Of a DNA stretch of 64,000 bases, positions 58,201 to 64,000 are shown piece by piece. This DNA is from Sandaracinaceae bacterium. GTDB taxonomy: Bacteria; Myxococcota_A; Polyangia; Polyangiales; Sandaracinaceae. Both the position numbers and the translations under genes were made by a program. Location: contig JAHBWG010000014.1 in the NCBI GenBank assembly GCA_019637095.1, positions 60,392-124,391 on the forward strand, written 5' to 3'. The notes beneath the pieces are model-generated. The model was not told where the DNA came from, ran no database searches, and worked only from the letters and a program-made list of their open reading frames with translations. Position 1 is the stretch's first letter. Every line of letters begins with the position of its first letter.

Positions 58201-58690
58201 GCACGTCGCCTTCGTGCTCGCGCGGCTCCCCGGCGCGATCGAGCGCTTCGAGCGCGACGAGGCGGGGGTCCACGGGGAGCTCGTCGCGCTGCGCGAGCTC
58301 GTCGAGCGCGCGGCGGGCGAGGAGGGCGGCGGCGTCTCGTCGCTGCGCGGCGACGGCGCGCTCGCCGCCTTCGCCGATCCGGTCGCGGCGTTGCGCGCGG
58401 CGGCCGGGGTGCTCGCGGGCGCCCCTGGCGTCGCGCTCGCGCTGCACGCCGGGCCGGCGCGCGCGACCTCCGCCGGCGGCGCGCTCGCCTACTTCGGGCG
58501 CGTCGTGCACGAGGCCGAGGAGCTCGCACGCGCCGCGGCCGCAGGCGAGCTCGTCGCCGACGACGCGCTGCTCGCCGAGCCGCGGCTCGCGCCGCTGGTC
58601 GCGGCGAGGTTCGCGCGCGGGGGCTACCTCGCGCTCGGCCGCCTCCTCGCCTGCCGGCTGCGCCTCGGATCGAGCGCGCCAACGATGTGA
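55286..58690 (+). CDS. pseudokinase-Ser/Thr kinase-SRPBCC-DUF5939-cyclase-like protein
   Basis: 1134 residues. Residues about 30-240 form a pseudokinase: the HRDLKPxN segment reads HGRLGPAS and DFG reads DLSG. Residues about 251-515 are an intact Hanks-type kinase (GAGGMGRVYRARD, VAVKVLH, HRDVKPANVL, DFGIARG, APEQITGAPLDARADVYALG). Residues about 538-690 look like an SRPBCC lipid-binding fold (YDFRFALRAAPEALWPFVSN). About 748-890 matches DUF5939 (LICPACRVPSDVAGSLRALA, CEACDLDYALDLA), normally found before class III cyclases. About 950-1130 resembles a cyclase domain keeping LRGDGALAAFADP but lacking the first metal-binding LFTDI. It precedes the VgrG gene by 156 bases and may control this type VI module. 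Confidence 0.85.
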   Translation: MARTSRTESRVVERDARARRAHLEEATRTARGAVVRVLLGQGADGAAYALASGEESAELWRLRPAAAGSEARRRLTLLAELSHPSLLPIAAVGLDGDPPTVLVRGGPRSRGAPPALVRAHLGELAAALARAHALDIVHGRLGPASVALDADSRPALDLSGLDVYGVAAGPLAPELARGGAPSAASDVWGLATLAAGGDEGALAPLLARMRDPSPERRPSAGGVAAALGVLDEPTSPGAAPEPEIDLGVPRRLGAYELLELLGAGGMGRVYRARDAGTGALVAVKVLHTALARDDELLARFRREARILAALESPHIVRFVGANQQDDLHYLVMEHFAGEPVDRVLAARGRLPLELAASVIADLARGLAEVHALGLVHRDVKPANVLVDLDATPPRVKLCDFGIARGVGPEAEALTAAGTPGTLRYMAPEQITGAPLDARADVYALGLTAYALLAGRPPFEGSPHEVMLAHVGTEPPPLCSLEPSVPGSVADVVMRCLAKEPGARYADAAALHDALLTAWRGTSAPTEAAIPQRIGLAGAPQVYDFRFALRAAPEALWPFVSNTERVNRAAGLDDVEWTHHAGDGGVETRGRFRAAGMELRWKENPFEWIAPSRLGVVREYEVGPFAWLRSTVELAPGETGGTALRHTVEVQPRHLLGRAAAGIEVGLRLRRAFERVYARIDAACVAAPRERTARDDPFEPPSEPAAELRRRLDERLARVLARGADPHAVAALEDELLAAPAPRLARLRPRVFARERGLAEPAVLHALLLAAAEGVLELRWDLICPACRVPSDVAGSLRALAEHGRCEACDLDYALDLARSIELVLAASPSLRRPDAGVYCLGGPAHTPHVLAQLRLPPRGRFVLDLALPPGPYTISGRGLPRRWDFTVAPRASLARWQLALRAGPPPESARSLAPGAQQIELTSDLEREVVVRLERASPREDAFSAAEAATHPLFRELFPAEVLSPDRLVSVAHVAFVLARLPGAIERFERDEAGVHGELVALRELVERAAGEEGGGVSSLRGDGALAAFADPVAALRAAAGVLAGAPGVALALHAGPARATSAGGALAYFGRVVHEAEELARAAAAGELVADDALLAEPRLAPLVAARFARGGYLALGRLLACRLRLGSSAPTM

Positions 58691-58846
58691 TCCTTCGCGC
58701 CAGGCGCTGGCGCGGCGGCTCGAGGTGGCTCAGCTCGAACGGTCACGGAGGCGCGAACCGATCGACGGCGAGCCTCGTACATGCCGAGCCCGTGGCGCGG
58801 CGCCGGTGGTAGCGTCCGGCCCGCAGAGCTCTCGAAGGGACGAAGG

Positions 58847-61225
58847 ATGGAGACACGACGCCGAGTGGAAGCGCGCTTCGAGGCCGAGCGGTGGGACGGC
58901 CCCGAGTGGATCGTCGTCGGCGCCACGGTCGAGGAGCGGCTCAACGAGCCGTACCGGGTGGCCCTCGACGTGGCGCTGCCCGCGGGGGAGCTCGACGGCT
59001 CGGTGCTCCTCGGCTCGTCCGCGGTGCTGACGCTCGTGCGGCGCGAGGTCGCGCTGCGCGTGTGCGGCGTGGTCACGATGGTCCGCGAGGGCACCGACGA
59101 GGCCCAGCGCACGCAGCTCGCGCTCCACCTCGAGCCGGCGCTCGTCGCCCTGCGCCACCGCACCGACTCGCGCATCTTCCAGAACCTCACCGTCCCCGCG
59201 ATCGTCGAGCAGGTGCTCGGCGGGCCGCTCGGCGCGTTCGGGCGCGCGCTCGAGTCTCGCCTCGAGGGCAGCTACCCCGCGCGCGAGTACGTGGTGCAGT
59301 ACCACGAGACGGACTTCGACTTCGCGCACCGCCTGATGGAGGAGGAGGGGATCGGCTACTGCTTCGAGCACGACGGGGACGCCGAGCGCCTCGTCCTGTT
59401 CGATCGCCCCGCCCACCACCTGGCGATCGAGGCCGAGGGCGGGAGCGCCGTCCGCTACGTCGGCCGCTTCGACGAGGAGCTCGAGAGCGCCGAGGGCGTC
59501 GCGAGCTTCGAGAGCGTCTCGCGCCTGCGCCCGAACCGCGTCGTCGCTCGCCACTTCGACTGGACGCACCCTTCGGTCGCGATCGAGGCGGCGGCCGAGG
59601 TGCCGGACGCGGCGTGGCCCGCGCTCGAGGCCTACGTGCACGACGCTCCGCTGACGTTCCACGGCTACGACCACACCTACGGCGCGCACAACATGGCCGA
59701 CCAGCTCCGCGTCGCGACCGAGCGCGTGCGGCGCGACGCGTGGCTCGCCGAGGGCGTCGGCAGCTCGCTCGCGATGCGGGCCGGCCGCCGCTTCGAGCTC
59801 GTCGAGCACCCGCGCGTCGACCTCGACGGCGAGTGGACGCTCGTCGCGACCGAGCACCGCTACCTCGAGCACGCGCGCGAGCACGGCGCGGGCGGCTACG
59901 TGAACCGCTTCGAGTGCCTGCCCGCGAGCGTCCCGTGGCGCCCGGACCGCCTGCGCCCGACGCCGCGGATCGTCGGCGTGCAGACGGCGACCGTCGTCGG
60001 CCCCGCGGGCGAGGAGATCCACTGCGACCCGCACGGCCGCGTGAAGGTCCACTTCCACTGGGACCGCCTCGGCGCTCGCGACGATCACGACTCGTGCTGG
60101 ATCCGCGTCATGCAGACGATGGGCGGCCCGGGCTGGGGCTTCGCCTTCATCCCGCGCATCGGCATGGAGGTCGTGGTCACGTTCGTCGAGGGCGACCCCT
60201 CGCAGCCGCTGATCACGGGCACCGTCTACAACGGCGAGAGCCCGCCGCCGTACGACTTCCCGGCGGACAAGACGCGCACGACCATCAAGACGAACTCCTC
60301 GCCGGGCGGCGGCGGCTTCAACGAGCTGCGCTTCGAGGACCGCGCGGGGAGCGAGGAGATCTGGCTCCAGGGCGAGAAGGACTGGAACACCCTCATCAAG
60401 AACGACCTCACCCGCCGCGTCGGCCACGACGAGACACAGGAGGTCGTGCACGACCGCGTGCGCCTGGTGGGGCACGACGAGCAGATCACGATCCAGAACG
60501 ATCAGCGCAAGCGCGTCGATCACGACGAGCGGGACTCGGTCGGCCACGACCGCATCCGCGACGTCGGCCACGACGAGCAGGTCACCATCGGCTCCGATCA
60601 GACGCTGCGCGTGGGCCGCGACGAGACGGTCACGATCGGGAACGACGAGACGGTCAGCGTCGGCAACGACTCGAAGCAGAAGATCGGCTCGAACCTGCTG
60701 CAGAACATCGGCAAGAACCTCACGCAGCAGGTCCTGATGAACGCGATCCAGAACGTCGGCATGAACGCGCTGCGGTCGGTCGTCGGCAGCGACACGCAGA
60801 AGGTCGGCGGCGAGGCGCTCCTGCAGATCGGGACCACGCTGACCCAGAAGGTCGGCGTGGACCTGATCCAGAAGATCAAGGGCGCGCTGTCGACCACGGT
60901 CGGCGGCGGCTACGCGCTCGACGTCACCGGGGACTTCACGCAGAAGATCACGGGCGACTGCAAGTGGGACGTCGCCGCCGCGGCGGCCGAGGAGGGCGAG
61001 GGCGGCGACGGTGGCGGTGGTGAAGGCGCCGAGGGCGGAGGCGAGGAGAGCGCGCCCGCCGGCGGCAACATCAGCTGGACCGCCGAGGAGACCATCACGT
61101 TCACCTGCGGCGACGCGTCGATCACGCTGCTCAAGGACGGCACCGTCCAGATCAAGGGTACGTCGATCTTCGTCGACTCCGAGGGCGACGTGGAGGTCAA
61201 CGGCGAGACCATCTTCCTCAACTGA
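58847..61225 (+). CDS. vgrG: type VI secretion tip protein VgrG
   Basis: 792 residues; ATG 58847 follows AAGGGA/GAAGG. It forms the trimeric spike of the type VI machine. The gp27-like part shows REYVVQYHETDFDFAHRLME, then EEGIGYCFEHDGDAERLVLF. The gp5-like OB fold has EIHCDPHGRVKVHFHWD and CWIRVMQTMGGPGWGFAFIP, with GMEVVVTFVEGDPSQPLITG. Residues about 523-710 are the repetitive needle helix (GHDEQ/GNDE followed by hydrophobic residues at 8-9 residue spacing, then QKIGSNLLQNIGKNLTQQV). A Gly/Glu-rich linker and a short beta tail (TLLKDGTVQIKGTSIFVDSE) end the protein. It starts a four-gene operon with its probable effector, adaptor and tip. Confidence 0.93.
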   Translation: METRRRVEARFEAERWDGPEWIVVGATVEERLNEPYRVALDVALPAGELDGSVLLGSSAVLTLVRREVALRVCGVVTMVREGTDEAQRTQLALHLEPALVALRHRTDSRIFQNLTVPAIVEQVLGGPLGAFGRALESRLEGSYPAREYVVQYHETDFDFAHRLMEEEGIGYCFEHDGDAERLVLFDRPAHHLAIEAEGGSAVRYVGRFDEELESAEGVASFESVSRLRPNRVVARHFDWTHPSVAIEAAAEVPDAAWPALEAYVHDAPLTFHGYDHTYGAHNMADQLRVATERVRRDAWLAEGVGSSLAMRAGRRFELVEHPRVDLDGEWTLVATEHRYLEHAREHGAGGYVNRFECLPASVPWRPDRLRPTPRIVGVQTATVVGPAGEEIHCDPHGRVKVHFHWDRLGARDDHDSCWIRVMQTMGGPGWGFAFIPRIGMEVVVTFVEGDPSQPLITGTVYNGESPPPYDFPADKTRTTIKTNSSPGGGGFNELRFEDRAGSEEIWLQGEKDWNTLIKNDLTRRVGHDETQEVVHDRVRLVGHDEQITIQNDQRKRVDHDERDSVGHDRIRDVGHDEQVTIGSDQTLRVGRDETVTIGNDETVSVGNDSKQKIGSNLLQNIGKNLTQQVLMNAIQNVGMNALRSVVGSDTQKVGGEALLQIGTTLTQKVGVDLIQKIKGALSTTVGGGYALDVTGDFTQKITGDCKWDVAAAAAEEGEGGDGGGGEGAEGGGEESAPAGGNISWTAEETITFTCGDASITLLKDGTVQIKGTSIFVDSEGDVEVNGETIFLN

Positions 61226-61235
61226 GGTCGTACGC

Positions 61236-62123
61236 ATGAGTGATCCCCACCGATATGAGATCCGCTCGGGTACCGCCGCTCGTTCGTTCTCTCACGACGT
61301 GCGGCGCCAGCGGATGGAGGACTGGGCGGACCAGATCGTCGCGAACTCGTGGGGGCGCATCTATGCGTTCGAAGACACCGCGCAAGAGCACTGCTCGGGT
61401 GCGTTCGCGACACAGGGTGCACGCGATCGACTTCTCGTGATGGAGGAGCAGCGGTACGCTGCGGCGGAGGCAGCCGCGCTCGAAGCGCGCGATCGTCTCG
61501 CCGCCGCGACGCGCGAGTTGAACGAGATCCTCCAACGCGTCGAGAACATCCAGGACGGCGTCGATATCGGCACGGCTGCGGCGGGGCTGCTCAGCCTCCC
61601 GCTCACCGGCCCGGCGGCGCTCATCGCGACCGTCGGGATCGGCACGGTCTCGCTCGTCAACAACCTGTCCCGCGAGGGTCCCGCGCTGAGCGGCACCACG
61701 GTGGCACAGACGGGCCTCGACGGCGCCGCTGCGGGTATCCAAGGGGCCGAGCTCGCGGGGGTCCGGGTACCTGGGATCGTCGGCGCTGTACCGCCGGTGG
61801 CCACGGTCGCCAGCAGCGCCGTGGGCCTCTACTCGGCCGCGTCCACGAGCGCTACGCAGTTCGGATCCTCGGACCTCGCGGCCCTGCGCGGTCAGCTCGC
61901 CGCGCACGACGCCACCTGGCTCCAGAACCTGAATGGGTACGGGATGGCCCGGCACCGCGTCATGACGGCCATAAGCGCGGCGGAGCGCGCGGACGAGAAC
62001 CTTCGGCAGGCGTACCGGCGGCGTACCGAAGAGCGCAAGCGTCACTTCCAACGGATGGTGAAGCGCATCGACACATGCATCGTACGGCTCGCGCCGATGC
62101 TCGAGGAGAGGAGCGGAAGATGA
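61236..62123 (+). CDS. putative type VI effector, unknown family
   Basis: 295 residues; starts ten bases after the vgrG stop and its own stop overlaps the DUF2169 start (ATGA). I do not recognise a family. An N-terminal ~60 residues is polar (MSDPHRYEIRSGTAARSFSH), then a long helical segment (YAAAEAAALEARDRLAAATR), then two hydrophobic Gly/Ala-rich stretches (GTAAAGLLSLPLTGPAALIA and GVRVPGIVGAVPPVATVASS), and a charged helical end (RRRTEERKRHFQRMVKRIDT). Hydrophobic pairs between helical arms would suit a pore-forming toxin, but this is inferred mainly from its position between VgrG and the DUF2169 adaptor. It has no PAAR or Rhs region. No immunity gene is obvious downstream. Confidence 0.75.
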   Translation: MSDPHRYEIRSGTAARSFSHDVRRQRMEDWADQIVANSWGRIYAFEDTAQEHCSGAFATQGARDRLLVMEEQRYAAAEAAALEARDRLAAATRELNEILQRVENIQDGVDIGTAAAGLLSLPLTGPAALIATVGIGTVSLVNNLSREGPALSGTTVAQTGLDGAAAGIQGAELAGVRVPGIVGAVPPVATVASSAVGLYSAASTSATQFGSSDLAALRGQLAAHDATWLQNLNGYGMARHRVMTAISAAERADENLRQAYRRRTEERKRHFQRMVKRIDTCIVRLAPMLEERSGR

Positions 62124-63250
62124 GCGCTGCGCACCGGCGGCGTCCATCGACGTATCCGATCCCCGACTCGAGCCTCGAGCGGGTCGTCGACCTGACCGGG
62201 TTCCGCGAGCTCCACTACCAGAAGATGGGGCGCGATCGGCGCTTCTTCGATGTCGTGTCGATCAAAGGCACGTTCGATCTCGTCGAGGGCCGCCTCGTCC
62301 GTGCAGAGGAGCAGGCGCCCGTCCGGCTCGCCGACGAGTGGCGGGACCCCACCGCGCCGGCGCGCTCGGACCTCGCCGCGGCGGGTGACGTGTTGCTCTA
62401 CAAGCCGCGCACCGACGTCATCCTCTCGGGGCATGCGCATGCACCCAACGGGGACATGGCGCGGAGCTGGTACGCCACCGTCGTCGTCCGCTCGGGAGGT
62501 GAGGACGTCGTCACGGCGAGCTTCACCGTCACGGGGCCACGCTGGCTGAGGCACGCCGCGCTCCGAGGGTGGGGGGTATCGGATCCGGAGCCCACTCTGC
62601 GCGTGCCGATCGAGTATCGGCTCGCCTTCGGCGGCGGCTACCCGGTGCTCGACGCGAGCTCTCCGGGCGGCGCGCGCTGGGAGTGGTATCGCGCGAACCC
62701 GAGCGGCGTGGGGTTCTACGACTACGCGCGGCTCGACCGTCACAGCCAGCACCCGGCACCGCAGTGGTACCCGCTGCTCGAGGAGACGTCTCGTCCCCTC
62801 GAGCCCACCCAGCTCGCTGGGCTCGGTCCTGTCTCGCGCACGTGGGCTTCGCGCATGAGGTGGGCGGGTACCTACGACGGAGAGTGGCGAAGCGCGGCGC
62901 GAGCGGACGCGGCCGCGGGTCGTCCGCTGGACTATCCCGCCGACTTCGACGTCCGGTTCTTCAACGCAGCCAACGAGCGGTTGACCGCGCCTCGTTTCCT
63001 CCGCGGGGACGAGTCGATCGCGCTCGCGGGGCTCGACCCGTCGGGTGCCCCGCTGGGATTCGATCTCCCTGGCCTCGTCGTGAGCGCTCGAGTCGAGACG
63101 CGTGAGGGGATGACGTGGACCGAGCTCGATCTCGACACGGTCGAGATCGACGTCGATCGTCGACGGGTCATGCTCGGTTGGCGGTTGACTCTGGATGGTA
63201 CGCTCGGCGCGCAGAACGTCGTGGTGTCCAGTCGGGCGAGGAGCGCATGA
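62120..63250 (+). CDS. DUF2169 type VI effector adaptor
   Basis: 376 residues, starting within the previous stop (ATGA). DUF2169 features: DRRFFDVVSIKGTFDLVEGR near the N-terminus, then SDLAAAGDVLLYKPRTDVIL, VPIEYRLAFGGGYPV, NPSGVGFYD and the late FFNAANERLTAPRFLRGDES. DUF2169 proteins are type VI accessory proteins found with VgrG, DUF4150 and effector genes, where they help load cargo on the spike. Its presence supports the neighbouring unknown protein as cargo. No signal peptide. Confidence 0.9.
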   Translation: MSAAHRRRPSTYPIPDSSLERVVDLTGFRELHYQKMGRDRRFFDVVSIKGTFDLVEGRLVRAEEQAPVRLADEWRDPTAPARSDLAAAGDVLLYKPRTDVILSGHAHAPNGDMARSWYATVVVRSGGEDVVTASFTVTGPRWLRHAALRGWGVSDPEPTLRVPIEYRLAFGGGYPVLDASSPGGARWEWYRANPSGVGFYDYARLDRHSQHPAPQWYPLLEETSRPLEPTQLAGLGPVSRTWASRMRWAGTYDGEWRSAARADAAAGRPLDYPADFDVRFFNAANERLTAPRFLRGDESIALAGLDPSGAPLGFDLPGLVVSARVETREGMTWTELDLDTVEIDVDRRRVMLGWRLTLDGTLGAQNVVVSSRARSA

Positions 63251-63585
63251 GCCAACACACCGCAGACGCCGAGGCGAAGTTCCTCGTGCTCAACGTCACT
63301 CCCGACTTCTGCGAGGTCGAGGGCCAGGTCTGCCCGTTCGACATCGCGCGCGAGCTCTCGTTCACTTCGAGCGACTTCGCCGAGCAGCTCGTCGTGCGCG
63401 GCGCGAAGGCGCTCCGGGTCGGGACGCGGATCTCCGGCGTGCAAGGCAACGCCGGGAAGGGCGTCATCACTGGAGTCGCGCTCGGCACGGGTGACACGGT
63501 CATCGTGACGGGGTCCGACACGGTGATGGTCAAGGGGCGGCCCCTCAGCCGGCACGATGATCTCTGCAAGATGAACGTCACGTGA
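63247..63585 (+). CDS. DUF4150 PAAR-like tip protein
   Basis: 112 residues; ATG overlaps the DUF2169 stop (ATGA). It fits the DUF4150/PAAR-like family: LNVTPDFCEVEGQVCPFDIA at the start, then a beta-rich middle (VQGNAGKGVITGVALGTGDT) and the end VTGSDTVMVKGRPLSRHDDL followed by CKMN. Such proteins cap the VgrG spike, coordinating a metal ion with Cys/His residues. With the two genes before it, it completes a VgrG-effector-DUF2169-PAAR-like cassette. Confidence 0.88.
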   Translation: MSQHTADAEAKFLVLNVTPDFCEVEGQVCPFDIARELSFTSSDFAEQLVVRGAKALRVGTRISGVQGNAGKGVITGVALGTGDTVIVTGSDTVMVKGRPLSRHDDLCKMNVT

Positions 63586-63603
63586 GCCGGACGTCGCCGC
63601 GCG

Positions 63604-64000
63604 TCAGGTCGCGAAGGCGATGACGAGCAGGGCCGTGCCGGCGACGGCGAAGAGCGCGAGCGCGCCGATCGCGAGCCAGAGCGCGATCGAGCCGTCCCGC
63701 GCGGGCGCGGCGAGCGCCGGCTGCGACGCCGCGGGGGCGCCGGGGAGCTGATCGGGGCGCATCACCACCGTGCGCGGCACCTCGTCGTCGCCCGGCTCGG
63801 GCGGAGGGATCGCCACCGGGCGGTACTCCGTGCTCGCCTCGTCGAAGCCGACGCCGGCGTCGAACCACGCGGCGCTGCCCCCCTCGAGCCCGAGCTCCTC
63901 GTCGGAGAAGAGCGGGATCCCGCGCTCGGTCGGGCGCTCGTCGCCGTCGCGTCGGGCGGGCTCGGCGAGCGACGGAGGCGCGCCGGTCCACGCGGGGCTC
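63604..64000 (-). CDS. hypothetical protein with C-terminal membrane helix, 5' end outside the window
   Basis: The frame is open to the right edge; 131 residues are visible. The visible part is acidic and Pro-rich (GIPLFSDEELGLEGGSAAWF, then RPVAIPPPEPGDDEVPRTVV) and ends with one membrane helix (IALWLAIGALALFAVAGTAL) and a few residues. It is a tail-anchored layout. It converges with the type VI cassette (18 bases between stops). An ATG at 63816 exists inside, but the reading continues well upstream with the same composition, so the partial call is preferred. No family recognised. Confidence 0.65.
   Translation of the reverse strand, partial: SPAWTGAPPSLAEPARRDGDERPTERGIPLFSDEELGLEGGSAAWFDAGVGFDEASTEYRPVAIPPPEPGDDEVPRTVVMRPDQLPGAPAASQPALAAPARDGSIALWLAIGALALFAVAGTALLVIAFAT

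Noticed and set aside
54113..58510. 1465-residue minus-strand frame opposite the kinase and dockerin genes
   Set aside because: Same shadow effect; the plus strand carries recognisable kinase, DUF5939 and dockerin motifs.
60415..60760. Short-period repeats that could suggest a CRISPR-like or tandem array
   Set aside because: Period matches codons of the VgrG needle (GHDE/GNDE); no spacers, it is coding repeat.
58730..61237. 835-residue minus-strand frame opposite vgrG
   Set aside because: Its apparent repeats mirror the VgrG needle repeats; no independent coding evidence.

Overview
The window comes from a very GC-rich bacterium, most likely a myxobacterium of the Polyangiales/Sandaracinaceae type. 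The basis is a protein ending in a MYXO-CTERM-like tail, many lipoproteins with long Asp-Ala-Gly linkers, FG-GAP, dockerin, MopE-like and DUF1552/DUF1592 proteins, large serine/threonine kinases, and almost total G/C at third codon positions. No rRNA, tRNA or CRISPR array was found. The genus is an inference.

Layout. 1-7.6 kb: the end of a MYXO-CTERM surface protein, a long exported protein built on a catalytically dead clostripain domain, and two LuxR-type regulators. 7.7-18.7 kb: a DUF4833 protein, a two-gene sugar-type ABC transporter without a binding protein, an inserted 1.2 kb segment, then an FG-GAP lipoprotein, a lipase-like lipoprotein, a MATE exporter, another lipoprotein and a zinc-peptidase/DUF2786 protein. 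18.7-33 kb: an FKBP lipoprotein, a ZU5-like lipoprotein, a ceramidase-like lipoprotein, a lipocalin-like protein, a coupled DUF1552/DUF1592 pair, a second 1.2 kb insert (IS91 remnant plus Uma2), a hydrolase with divergent LysR regulator, a PEBP-family protein and formate-tetrahydrofolate ligase. 33-47 kb: a flavodoxin-fold oxidoreductase with divergent LysR regulator, a 3.9 kb insert with a two-component system, a MopE-like lipoprotein, a 5.3 kb insert with IS66, sulfatase-modifying-factor and NmrA remnants, and a dihaem cytochrome c. 47-51.8 kb: MsrA, an acetyltransferase, a lipoprotein, a stand-alone receiver coupled to a 59-residue membrane protein. 51.8-55.3 kb: a fatty-acyl-AMP ligase and a lipoprotein of six tandem dockerin-like modules. 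55.3-64 kb: a pseudokinase-kinase-SRPBCC-DUF5939-cyclase-like protein followed by a type VI secretion module: VgrG, an unknown putative effector, a DUF2169 adaptor and a DUF4150 PAAR-like tip.

Two patterns span genes. First, four separate inserts (1.2, 1.2, 3.9 and 5.3 kb offsets) are each bracketed by direct repeats made of one end of a neighbouring host gene; one copy completes the intact gene and the other is a decaying fragment. This is what single-crossover integration of circular DNA carrying a piece of the target would leave. Second, at least eight genes carry a TANNNT box 6-9 bases before their start codon with no Shine-Dalgarno sequence, pointing to leaderless or near-leaderless mRNAs, while others have clear GGAGG-type sites.
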